A stretch of 64,000 nucleotides of DNA from the NCBI GenBank assembly GCA_940671915.1, contig CALNVZ010000429.1:182166-246165 (forward strand), given 5' to 3'. The notes beneath the pieces were generated by a model. The model was not told where the DNA came from and searched no databases. It saw nothing but the letters and a program-made list of their open reading frames with translations. Both the position numbers and the translations under genes were made by a program. This DNA comes from Paracentrotus lividus (taxonomy: Eukaryota; Echinodermata; Echinoidea; Camarodonta; Echinidae). Shown here one piece after another: positions 37,591 through 49,138 of this stretch (positions are counted from its first letter, which is position 1; each line of letters begins with the position of its first letter).

Positions 37591-39009
37591 CAAGAAAAAT
37601 AGTAATAAACGAGAAAAGAAGAAGAGATAATCAGGGTTGAGAAGGGAGTTTTCTTGTATTCATATCCTGCACTGAAAACCTAACCTCGTCGGACGAGCTT
37701 GACAGACTAGGTCAATAAAAGTAGGTAGGTGGACTAAGTTTACCCATTAGAATGACCGACTAGCTTTTGATACACATAGATGCAATGTCGTTTCAATGCA
37801 CCTTCTCTATTTATTCTGTTTCCGAGCATAATCAGGTGGATACATTTTTTAAACCAGGAACTTCCTGCTCAAACAAAGGTTGTTTTGGCTTGGCAATTTT
37901 CAATTACATGCTAATTGAATACCCTGTTACTATAGAACCCAAGAACCCGGTCTATTCTTACTGATTGCTGGTGAATGCCCGGCTAAGCAACAGCAGTGGA
38001 TAAAAAGTGGATAGGAGTACAATCGACATTCTCAAATAAAGGTTGTTTTGGCTTGACAATCTGAAAGCTTACGATAGGTACATAACATCAATCACGACAA
38101 ATATGCAATTTACAAGTAGGTTAAAAAAAATTGTCCATTTATTAATTACAGGCCAATTGAATACCTCGTTAGAATAAAACCCAAGAACCGTCTATTATTA
38201 CAGATTGCTGGTGAATGCCCGCCTTAGCAACAGCAGTGAATAGAAGGTGGACAATCGATTGAATAACATGCGCATTGCAAAAAGGACATTACTATTAGTT
38301 GCATTTTCTGTATGTAAATTCCATTTAATGATCAAACTGTAAACACACAGTCTCGATATATACCCCGTAAAACTTAAGATTTATAATGGCGATCTCCTTC
38401 GTGTGTGACATGATTGTGTGAGTACTTTTTTTTTTAATTCCTAATGTTTCAGTTCACAGATAGCGTTATTTTTTTCCCAAAGATTAATGCTATAATCAAC
38501 AACGCGAAAAATTATGTCTTGCTAAAATCAATTTATAAATTGTGTGAATTTTACAACGATAATAACAATCACATTAAATTATGAAAAGTAAATTCTAATT
38601 CCAATAATAAATATAGGTGCCACTTTTCTTTTAGATTTCTTGTATCTGAAAGAAGAGAATATTGGATTAGAGGCACGACTTTGGGGTTTCTGAAGTGGCT
38701 CTGAAGAAGGATAAGCGTAGGCAGAAAATGAAAAAGCAGGTATGCCTACAACCAAAAAAGTAATGATGATGCAAGCTATTGGCGGCGACCCCTCGGCCCC
38801 TGCCCCCATTATTTGATAACTGCCATAATGATAATGTTAACTGATTGTGCCTCCTGTATTTATTCATGTCTTCTGACTTATATCATCATAATAAAATTTT
38901 TATTTTTTATTTATTTATTTTTTTTTTTGCTCGAATTCTTGTGACAAAATACAGGTTTTTTAATCTCTATCTTTAAAATGTCTTCTAATATTTCAGATTG
39001 GACGTCTCT

Positions 39010-39330
39010 GACAAGCTGGTGAAGCCATATTAAGCTAGCCGTCATGCTAGTCGGTCAAGACAGAAGCAAGAACATCGCGGTAGAAAAGCGCGACGGACTA
39101 GCTTTAAAGCTAGTCTGTCATGACCGACTATCTTTCTGAAAAGCTAGTCCGTCGTGACCGACTAGCATTAAAACTAGTCCGTCTTGACCGACCAACTTGA
39201 CGGCCTAGCTTTCAAGCTAGTCCGTAATAACTGGGTAGTGTTGAAGGAAAGCTAGTCCGTCGTGACCGACTAGCTTTAAAGCTAGTCAGTCAGGGCATCA
39301 CTACGACTAGCTTTAAAGCTAGTCGGTCTA
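39010..39330. repeat. Palindromic minisatellite 'gactagctttaaagctagtc'
   Basis: Six to eight copies of a 30-40 base unit with the self-complementary core 'gactagctttaaagctagtc' joined by 'cgtcgtgaccgac'. Each core can form a perfect 10-bp stem. Single copies of the same word are at 37755 and 52733, suggesting a dispersed family. Confidence 0.8.
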
Positions 39331-39467
39331 CCCGTTTAGGTTTTTAGTGTGCTTTATCCTTTATTCAGAGTACATGGCCATGCGACCCATTGAACTATTG
39401 TGTTTATATCCTGTTTCTATTATTCTCAGAGAGGGGCCTTGATTGCATTTATTGATTTTAGGGGAAA

Positions 39468-39506
<39 letters not shown>

Positions 39507-41384
39507 ACCCTTTCCTCGTCAAGTTTGGTATTTGCAGGTCAAAATGAGATTTTGTGCTCTACACTAATACTTTTTGCAAGTTTCACAAAAGTTTTATGAA
39601 TATTTGACATGCAACCAGTTTCAAATTGTTATGCATAAGAAAAACAAATAGGCCTAAACCCAAACAAGTTACATTATTTGTCATTTGCTAAATAATACTC
39701 TCTATTTCATCTGCATATGAATTATGATGTTTATATATCTTCTTAGCTATATATCTATTCATATGTATACTATTTTACATTATCATTTTTGTTCTTTCTA
39801 TCTTTGGTTAGATGTAGGCCTATATTTTTATTCAACTTTCAATCTGTAACATGTATAATAGTACATGGGCTAGGGTCGAAACCCTGCACCCCCCCCCCCT
39901 ACGACTCATGTTCATGGGTATCCTCGTGTAGCTATGGGTCTGGTAAACAAGAAAATTGAGTTTAACAGAAAAAAAAAACTCATTCCCGAGGGACCCCCCA
40001 TGGCGTTTTTTGACCACGCCCATTTTCCTCACTGAAATGGTTTATATTAAGGGTATGTACAAGAAAACCATCTATAACTTTTCGAGATATCATTTTTATG
40101 GAGCAAGTGACCCCTCAAAATGTTGGTCTTGAATAGGGCTACAAGATATAAAAAAGATTTTTCAATTTATTGTAACGTAAATGTCACGAGAGGTCAAAAG
40201 GTCACAGAAATTGACCTCTGGCCGAACGCTTTTTCGGTTAAAATACGAATAACAAAGTTTCAATTACTGTCAACTAAATTTGATAAATATATAGCCAAAG
40301 TTGATGTAATGGAGCTCAAGAGAATTTATTTTTCTTTTATTTGACGTACAACACATCTCATAATTATCACGCATGACCGCGCAGTGTTCATTTTTACAAA
40401 AACGTTACATGACCAGTTTTACCAAAAAGTAGCCATTTTCTATAAATGTCTGCCTACTGTACGACGTGTGCTATGGCATATGTGAAAGCTACAAACAAAT
40501 AAAGTTATTTTGATTTTGAAATATATAAGAACAAAATAAACAAGGTGCAATGATTCGTCAGGTCACTCTGATGGCACACATGACCGGCAATATTTAACAC
40601 ACATATATCTTAGCAACGGTTGCTATGTAAATTATTCTCCCTAGCAACAGGCTATTTAGATCTTGTTATTTCGGAATAGATTTTAATTAACAGTTTCTGA
40701 GCATCAGAATAGTATTCCATTGGGCAGTTCACTCCACTGCACTATAGTTTAGCTAGTAACGGTTACTAAGCAACACATTTTAAATATCAATTGGGCATAG
40801 CAACTCGATAACTTCTGACTACAAGAAAGAATTGAATCAAAGTTACATAACTGTGTTAATTTGACCTCCATGACTTTTGAAAATTATATCCATGTAACCA
40901 TAGGTCTTGTGAATAAACACAAGCACAAGATCATACACACACCCACACACACCCACGCCCTCACACCCTCTCACACTCGCACACACCCTAAATAACACAC
41001 CCACATACACATAATCATATTTTATACGGTCCCCCATGACTTTTGAAAATTATGTTCATGCAACCATTGGTCAGGTGAATGAACTTGCAAAAGAACAAGC
41101 ACATACACCCTCTCACAACTCACTTTTACAAACAACCCCCCCCCCCCACACACACACACACACATTTTTTGAGGTTACCCTTATCCCCTTCCCCCTGTCT
41201 TGGCACAGAAAAATGTTTAGATTATTTTGTTCTGCTCGTGATTTAGTGGTATTCAAACTAGGTTAGCCCAACCATCAGTGCTCTTGTGAACTACAACATT
41301 AAGCGCCTTGTAAATGTTGACATTTCTTACAAGCACTTTCGTCCGAAATGTGATCGCGATTAAAATCTACACGTTAAATCAACT

Positions 41385-41460
41385 AATTGATATATATATT
41401 ATATATATATATTTATTATATATATATATTATAATATATATATATATTATTATTATATTT
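41385..41460. repeat. (TA)n microsatellite
   Basis: About 70 bases of TA dinucleotides with small interruptions, located in the left palindrome arm. No equivalent is seen in the right arm. Confidence 0.9.
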
Positions 41461-41832
41461 GGCGAGCACTCATAAATTGATGAAACGCGCTTAGAATCTC
41501 CTATTGGCTAATGACAAATTCATATCGACTTTTACTCTATAACAAAACTGTGAACATGCCTTTACTGAATTTTCAAGTTCATTGCTTTGTGGCACTACCC
41601 TTTTCCATGTCCCATGGTCAATCTATGGGGCTTTTTTTGAAATCGACCCAGGGCTCACTGCTTTTTCTGATCTTTAATCGTTTCTCCTGTTTCCCAAATA
41701 TTCTCGGTCATAATTCAGTTACTCCTTTTCACATCTCTGCCTCCTTCCTTTCCAAACCTCTTGAAAAAGGAAAAAGAAAGCAGTCACAACAAACAAATTA
41801 TTTGAGACACAAAATGACAATGCATATTTTTG

Positions 41833-43145
41833 AGGAGCTTGGGCAGTTGACTATGAAACGACAGATGTAATAAACATATGTGATGGGGACAAGAATATCG
41901 TGAAGCTGAAAAATGTAGTGGTGGACCAGTATTACAGAAGAAAATACATACTTTGCTTTGGGAACACGGCTTCATGCAGAAGGGTCCAGAAGAGCATGTG
42001 CTTCAGGCAAAAATCTGTAAGCTTGCACAAATGAACCTACATCAGAACTTTCTAGACAAATAGATGACGTGGCTGGGCGCAATAGAAACAAGATCTTAAA
42101 GCCAAAATGGGGGATAAGAGTGTAATGCTTGAGAAATTTGTGGACATACTTCAAGAAATTGTCCAATACACATGATGCAGAGTCCGACCCTGATAGTGAA
42201 CTCAATGAAATTATCTCAGTGAAAGGACTGGCTTAGAAAATGATGTGAAAATCAGAATGACTTTAAAAAAGTTTAACATAGACAGCAGAGCACTGCAAAA
42301 GCATGCACTACCCTTTTCCATGTGCCTATGATCAATCTACAGGCCGGTTTGGGACAATAACCTAAAGGCCCTGTCACATCAGCCTTGCGTGGGAGTTACG
42401 GGCGAGTTGGGAGCAGGAATTTTCCAGCTCGCAACAAGATTTCTGCGGGCAAACAAGGATTTTCACAAGTTTTGCGTGCGTCTTACCTGCTGTAAGCGTT
42501 TAACTTACTGTCTAATTGCGTGTATTGCGTGTGACCTGCGGGTCAGGAGCGTGCACTCTTTGAAACTGATCCGTGTTAGTTACGGGTGACATACGTGCGC
42601 TACGTGGTATCTGCGACCTAACAGCGTGTTACTTGCGTGTAAGTTGCTTGCAATCTGCGAGCTTGGAGAAACCATTCAATTTTCAAATAATTCCCTGGAA
42701 TAACCCTGCCCCGTGAGACGTCATATATTTTTGGCCGCAGAGATCCGCGGGAAATCTGCGTACTTCAAGCTGGTTAATTGCGCGTGATTTGCGGTCGATG
42801 CGGGTGTCCTACTGGTGTCCTACTGGTTTTCTGCGTGTAAATCTGCGGGCAATCACCAGTAAATCACTCGGAACAAGTTTTGAGCATGTTCAAAACTTTT
42901 CTTCGGGCAAATCAGACTTGCGTGCGTACCTGCGGGCAACTGCGTGCGAGATACGTGCAATATACTGTCAATGCGGGTGACCTGCGAGTAGCAAAAATTG
43001 TCACCCGCAACTCGCCCGTAACTCATACGCAAGGCTGATGTGACAGGACCTTAAAAAAGATATGAACCTTTAATAACTATACCCGATGCAAATTACGGAC
43101 CAATTAATAATAATGTAAATAATTTTTCCAATATCTTGATCACGT
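41833..43145 (+). pseudogene. Unknown coding-like remnant, left copy, MITE-interrupted
   Basis: Homologous in direct orientation to 44988-45631, beginning 'gaggagcttgggcagttgac'. The reading frame is broken by stops and indels, but words matching the better right copy survive. It is split by the MITE at 42366-43051 and resumes with 'aagatatgaacc'. I do not recognise the protein. Confidence 0.5.
42363..43054. mobile_element. MITE family 1 (PIF/Harbinger-like), TAA target duplication
   Basis: TAA at 42363-42365 and 43052-43054 flank a 686-base element. The first 44 bases and the reversed last 44 bases differ at only 3 positions; the shared start is 'aggycctgtcacatcagcct'. The interior is made of degenerate 'tgcgtgcg/tgcgggcaa' words. 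The empty site is preserved at about 45522-45530 ('acctaaagaaagat'), which confirms the boundaries. A 3-bp TAA duplication and GGSCCTGTCA-type ends fit PIF/Harbinger. No transposase. Confidence 0.92.
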
Positions 43146-44184
43146 TGATATACACCTTGAATTACCCTGTATGATCTTGATTGCTCGGGCATTCAAATTT
43201 CCCTTTAATTCTTTGCCTGCCCAGTACGACTATAGTCACAATTGTACTTATTAACTATACAATCGTAATAATACATTTTCTTTGTAATGGCTGGGCTAAA
43301 AGATCTGAAAATCGCTTATAATGCTTGGACCGGGTCTGCGGCATAATTTCTCGTAGTTCACACTAAGCAAATATTGTTATACTCTTTTTAATAATTAAAG
43401 AGATAAGTCTTCTTTTTCATGCTTAAAATTAATGTGGCATGCAAAGAGTTAATGCTCTTGTGCTATTGCAGCCTGTAAATGCATTCAGGACTAATAAGGT
43501 ACACCTGTAACAAGATGTACAAGGGACATGGCTAGGGTGGTAAAATCAATACAACACCTTCTGTGGCCTTTACTGGTCTGGTAGATCCCTTCTAAGACTC
43601 TTCTAACCACGTAGCATAATGAAGGAGGATAAAGAATATGTCAGGATCGGGGATCCTCACCCTAACAAACTTTAATCTGCGCGTCTTAGCGTACAAGATG
43701 TACAGCACTACACGGGAGTAAGTTTCTTCATGTAGAATGCAACACATCTAGTTCGACACAAGTTCTCTTTTCCATCAGGAGTTAGTTGAAAGACCAATTT
43801 GTCGCAATGATGATAACTTCATGACCTGACAGAGTTTCTGCCGAGGTACAACTGCTTCAATCTAATTAGAGAAGTCTTAGGAATTGCACCTTGTTGTCAT
43901 TATCGTAAGAAACTGTTTCTAGTCGTTTAGCCTCTTTGTTTCACCCAAACCAAGTTTGTCACTGACGGCTTATTGTCGGATCTTCTCTGCGCCCTTCATC
44001 GAGTCGCTCTTGTACATGTCAGTACTATTTGACTGAAGGGGCAGAGATGCTAGTTGGGAAATTTCCCTGAAGGTGGCTTAGATTTCACGTAGAGTATTGG
44101 ATACAGCATAACCGTCTTCAGTGGACATAGCCTAACTGGAATCAGGTAACTTTGCATCATCACAGTCTTTAACAGATTGATTTC

Positions 44185-44519
44185 TTGCCAAAAAGACAAA
44201 TCCAAATGTTTCTCTTCCTTCATGATGCAACGTTACCTAATAATCCCTGCGAGGCTAAGTTCACTGAAGATTGCAATGCTGTATCGACACTCTATTTGAA
44301 ATCCCAGCCACCTTCGGGGATATTTCCAAAAAGAAAGTATCATCTCTGCCCCTTCAATCAACAGCTGTGCTTAATACTGACATCCACAAGAGAGAGCCGG
44401 TGAAAGGTGTAGAGAGGATGCGACGAGGTGTCAGTGACAAACTTGAGTTGGATGAAGACAAAGATGCCAAAGGACTTGAAGCAATGATGACAACAAGGTT
44501 TGTAAGATTTCACTTATGA
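44185..44519 (+). pseudogene. Unknown coding-like remnant at palindrome centre
   Basis: Two overlapping frames (44185-44403 and 44271-44519) give non-repetitive peptides, the second containing 'LELDEDKDAKGLEAMMTTRF'. Composition is protein-like, but no known domain is recognised. The mirror-image arm (43830-44160) carries the same sequence inverted and more decayed. Low confidence that it was ever a gene. Confidence 0.3.
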
Positions 44520-44987
44520 GATTGAAGCAGTTGTACCTCAGCAGAACTATGTCACCTCTTGAAGTTATCATCATCGAAACAAATTGGTCTTTCAACTAAC
44601 TCCTGATGGAAAAGGAAACTTGTGTCGAACTAGATGTGTTGCATTCTACACAGGAAGAAACATGCTGCACGTGCTGTACATCTTGTACGATAAGAAGTGT
44701 GGATTCCAGTTGTTAGGGTGAGGAGCCCCGATTCCAACATCTTCTTCATCCTGCTTCATTATACTATGTCTCCAGAAGAGTCTTAGAAGGGATCAACATG
44801 ATCTTCGAGACCGGTTGAGACAACAGAAGGCGTTGGATTGATCTTACCACCCTAGCCATGTCCCTTGTACATCTTGTTACTAGTCTGCCTTATTAGTCTT
44901 GAACGCATTTACAAGCTGTAATAGCACAAGTGCATTAGAGGAATCAAGATCATACAGGGTAAATCAAGGTGTATATCAATGTGATGG

Positions 44988-45631
44988 AGGAGCTTGGGCA
45001 GTTGACTGTGAAATGACGGATGTAATCAACAGATTGTATGGGAACAAGAAGCTGAATAGTATGGTGGTGGACAAGTATTACAGAAGAAAAACAAATAATT
45101 TGCTTTGGCAACACATCCTCCATGCAGAAGGGTCCCAGAACAGCATGTGCGTCATGTTAACTTTCAGGCAAGAATATGGAAGCTTGCACAAATGTACCTA
45201 CATCAGAACTCTCTAGACAAATAGATGGACGTAACTGGGCAATAGAAACAAGATCTTAAAGCCGAAATAGGGGATAAGAGTGTAATGCTTGAGAAATTTT
45301 GGACATACTTTCAGAAATTGTCAATAAAGATGATGCAGAGTCCGACCCTGATAGTAAACTTAATGGAAATGATCTCAGTGAAAGGACTGGCTTAGAAAGT
45401 GACTGCGAAAATCAGAATGACTTTAAAAAGTTTAACATAGACAGCAGAGCACTGCAAAAGCATGCACTCCCCTTTTCCAGATGCCTATGATCAATCTACC
45501 GGCCGGTTTGGAACAATTACCTAAAGAAAGATATCACATCGAAGATATGAACCTAAACTATACCCCATGCAAATTACAGACCAATTAATAACTTAAATGT
45601 AAATGATTTTTCCAATATCTTGATCACCCAT
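44988..45631 (+). pseudogene. Unknown coding-like remnant, right copy
   Basis: One frame (about 44899-45216) contains 'GAWAVDCEMTDVINRLYGNK' and 'VVDKYYRRK'. Another (45299-45490) has an acidic 'KDDAESDPDSKLNGNDLSER' stretch. A stop (45214-45216) and a frame change separate them. Conservation with the left copy (41833+) is about 85-90% by eye. I do not recognise the family, but composition suggests a decayed transposon protein. It lies in the same orientation as the left copy, although its surroundings are inverted. Confidence 0.4.
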
Positions 45632-46554
45632 TGCAAGATCTGGGGTAAACACATTTAAAAATGCATTGTCATTTTGTTGTCTTAAAATAATTCGTTTGTT
45701 ATGTTTTCTTTTTCCTTTTCAAGAGGTTTGGGTAAGGGAAGGAGGCAGAGATGTGGAAAGGGGTGACTGAATTATGACTGAAAATATTTGGGAAATAGGA
45801 GAAAAATTTCAGATTAAAGAACAGAAGATGAGGTGGAGCCCTGGGTCGGTTCCAAAAAGCCCTGTAGATTGGCCATGGGGACATGGAAAAGAGTAGTTTA
45901 TATTTTTTTCTCACCACAAAGCAATGAACTTGAAAATTCAGTTTGAGGCATGTTCATATTTTTTTCATATATAGCGCAGTCACTGTGACATATGTCATTA
46001 GCCAATAGGTAGCATTTCAAGGCGGGTTTCATCAATTTATGAGAGCTCACCAAATAAAAATATAAATAATAATAATAAAAATAAAAAAATCACCATTAGC
46101 AGATAGCACAGTGACAGATCGCTCACATGTGAAAGAACCCTGATTGTGTTCAAACCAGGACATTCCTTTGAAAAGAGGTATGAATTCAATGATGACAAAG
46201 TGATGCCATCACTAAAAATGGTAGGAATTTTAATATAGATTTTCCCGGTCAATTTTAAACTCTTTCCAATCGAATTTGTTAATGTCCATTCAATTTAAAC
46301 GATACTTCATGGGGCGGAACTATCAGTCAATTAAATTAACGTGTAGATTTTTAATCGCGATCACATTTCGGACGAAAGTGCTTGTAAGAAATGTCAACAT
46401 TTACAAGGCGCTTAATATTGTAGTTCATAGAAGCACTGAAAGTTGGGCTAACTTAGTTTGAATACCACTAACTCACGAGCAGAACAAAATAATCTAAACA
46501 TTTATCCGTGCCAAGACAGGGGGAAGGGGATATGGGTGACCTCATAAAATATGT

Positions 46555-46840
46555 GTGTTTGTGTGTGTGTGAGGGTGTGTGTGTGTGTGTGTGTGTGGGA
46601 GGGGGGATTGTTTGTAAAAGTTGAGTGTGAGAGGGTGTGAGTGTGTATGTGCTTGTTCTTTTGCAAGTTCATTCACCTGACCAATGGTTGCATGAACATA
46701 ATTTTCAAAAGTCATGGGGGACCGTATAAAATATGAGTGTGTGTATGTGGGTGTGTTATTTAGGGTGTGTGCGAGTGTGAGAGGGTGTGAGGGCGTGGGT
46801 GTGTGTGGGTGTGTGTATGATCTTGTGCTTGTGTTTATTC
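46555..46840. repeat. (GT)n microsatellite tracts
   Basis: Interrupted GTGTGT runs, the inverted counterpart of the (CA)n tracts at 40925-41165 in the left arm. They are broken by the conserved 'attttcaaaagtcatgg' block. Confidence 0.85.
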
Positions 46841-47929
46841 ACAAGACCTATGGTTACATGGATATAATTTTCAAAAGTAATGGAGGTCAAATTAACACAG
46901 TTATGTAACTTTGATTCAATTCTTTCTTGTAGTCAGAAGATATCGAGTTGCTATGCCCAATTGATATTTAAAATATGTTGCTTAGCAACCGTTACTAGCT
47001 AAACTATAGTGCAGTGGAGTGAACTGCCCAATGGAATACTATTCTGATGCTCAGAAACTGTTAATTAAAATCTATTCCGAAATAACAAGATCTAAATAGC
47101 CTGTTGCTAGGGAGAATAATTTACATAGCAACCGTTGCTAAGATATATGTGTGTTACATATTGCCGGTCATGCGTGCCATCAGAGTGACCTGACGAATCA
47201 TTGCACCTTGTTTATTTTGTTCTTACATATTTCTAAATCAAAATAACTTTATTTGTTTGTAGCTTTCACATTATGCCATAGCACACGTCGTACAGTAGGC
47301 AGACATATACAGAAAATGGCTACTTTTTGGTAAAAAATGGTCATGTAACGTTTTTGTAAAAATGAACACTGCGCGGTCATGCGTGATAATTATGAGATGT
47401 GTTGTACGTCAAATGAAGAGGAATACATTTTTCTGAGCTCTATTACATTAACTTTGGCTATATGTTTATCAAACTTAGTTGACAGTAATTGAAACTTTGT
47501 TATTCGTATTTTAACCGAAAAAGCGTTCGGTCAGAGGTCAATTTCTGTGACCTTTTGACCTCTAGTGACATTTACGTTACATTAAATTAAAAGATCTTTT
47601 TAAATCTTGTAGCCCTATTCAAGACCAACATTTTGAGGGGTCACTTGCTCCATAAAAATGATATCTCGAAAAGTTATAGATGGTTTTCTTGTACATACCC
47701 TTAATATAAACCATTTCAGTGAGGAAAATGGGCGTGGTCAAAAAACGCCATGGGGGGTCCCTCGGGAATGATTTTTTTTTTCTGTTAAACTCAATTTTCC
47801 GATTCACCAGACCCATTGCTACACGAGGATACCCATGAACATGAGTCGCAGGGGGGTGCAGGGTTTCGACCCTAGCCCATGTACTATAATAAAGTACATG
47901 CTATGCGTTCAATTAATACAATGTCCTTA

Positions 47930-48150
47930 TACTGTGGATCAAATGCTTTACAATGATATCAAACACATGCCATGTTTCTAAAGAAAAATAGTAATCAACG
48001 AGAAAAGAAGAAGAAGAAGAGATAATCAGGGTTGAGAAGGGAGTTTTATTGTACTCATATACTGCCCCTTATTCAGAGTACATGGCCATGCGACCCATTG
48101 AACTCTTGTGTTTATATCCTGTCTCTATTCTCAGAGAGGACCCCTCTCTG
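47930..48150. repeat. Mosaic fragment of the 36.6-39.4 kb block
   Basis: 'aagaaaaatagtaatcaacg' through 'gagaagggagtttt' matches 37590-37655 in direct orientation, then jumps to a match with 39360-39435 ('cattgaactcttgtgtttat'). About 1.7 kb of the source is missing between them. Confidence 0.7.
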
Positions 48151-48198
48151 AGAGTAGAGCATTTATCGATTTTGGAGGATTCTTTGAAATCTTTATAT

Positions 48199-48338
48199 AA
48201 TATTGACTGGCCTTGAGGGAGATACCGCAGATATTTCCCAAACAAGTCTCATATTGCCTCGAGTCGAAGACGAGGGCAATATGGGTCTTGTGAGGGAAAT
48301 ATAGGAGGTATCTCCCGAAGGTAAAGCCAGTCAATATT
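48199..48338. mobile_element. 140-bp palindromic MITE
   Basis: Inverted repeat from 'aatattgactggcc' to 'ggtaaagccagtcaatatt', with inner pairs 'gggagatacc/ggtatctccc' and 'gcctcg...cgagggc' around a small loop. It is flanked by TAT/TTA-rich sequence, so the duplication cannot be fixed. Non-coding, and could fold into a strong hairpin RNA. Confidence 0.8.
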
Positions 48339-49138
48339 ATTATTATTACCTGTTAACCTCAATTAGCCCCATTTTTAAGAGAATAAAATAAGTTTACTTG
48401 GTTTAAACTGGGCATTTGTCGTGGGATTTTTTTTTGTTTTCTTTTCTTTGTTTCTTCAGCATTCTGAGTTGACGCAATAATGCTTTTGTGCGTATCCATT
48501 GTGCAAACCCAATAGGGAATCACGGAGGAGGGGAGTATGGATATTACAGCCCGTTGTGGTACAAATTTTCCATTGTGACGTATTTTTTGTTGACCGGATC
48601 AATTAGGCAGACAAAATATGCGCTATATCTTGTCTCCAAAATGCCTCATACAGGTAATAATACATAATACCCCATACCTATAAATCAGGTTACAATCATG
48701 AAACACCCTTCATGTTATGGGAGTCAGTTATTTCCAAACCCATCCCATCTTAGTCAGACCTTCATAAAATGTCAAGGCCACGAATGTAATTCAAGAAAAA
48801 GTGGTCAGTTCGCATACTCTTGATGGGGATGGCCCATCCTATATCACCACTCGAAAATGACAGTACGGTGTTATATCTAGCAAGTAATTTATGATTAGTA
48901 GATATAAGAGCTGTAAAAAACCCTTAATTTTCTCCGAAATTTGCAATGCAAACCTATGATGAAAACGAACGCATACGAAAGCCTTGTGAGTGTAGATAGT
49001 AATACAAGCTGAACATGCGCGCCCACTCGCGGAGAAATTGAGCGTGAAATGCGAATTTTGCGCGCCACCGAGTGTGCACCGGTGCGAAATACGCGTTCAA
49101 AGAGTTCAAATGCAGGGGCTGCTTTTTCTCAAACTTGG

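Larger units (their letters stand above)
32653..41395. repeat. Duplicated block, copy 2
   Basis: It starts at the same base as copy 1, immediately after the gap. It contains, in order, MITE family 2, a 2.1-kb segment absent from copy 1, the 31-bp array, the 198-bp array, a ~245-base duplicated pair ('attgctggtgaatgcccg' at 37964 and 38206), the palindromic 'ctagc' array, a poly-T run, a (CA)n tract, and the outer part of the left palindrome arm. No gene is recognised. Confidence 0.8.
39849..47899. repeat. ~8-kb imperfect palindrome (long inverted repeat)
   Basis: Left arm 39849-44162, right arm 44223-47899, with the centre near 44193. Pairs seen: 'tagggtcgaaaccctgcacc' (39872) with 47850-47875; 'ccccttccccctgtcttggc' (41185) with 46509-46535; 'gaggcagagatgtggaaagg' (45742) with 41728-41750; 'gggacatggctagggtggta' (43523) with 44847-44867; 'atgatgcaac' near the centre. 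Many mismatches show the arms are old. One inner segment breaks the symmetry (separate entries). Whether it is one transposon or an inverted duplication is unknown. Confidence 0.8.

Noticed and set aside
38579-38809. Frame with a hydrophobic, membrane-like segment, partly seen in 29645-29845
   Set aside because: The two duplicate copies differ by indels that shift the frame, and no family is recognised.
40843-41037. Val/Cys/Gly-rich minus-strand ORF and its near-identical match at 46714-46908
   Set aside because: Both are translations of interrupted CA/GT repeats in the two palindrome arms.
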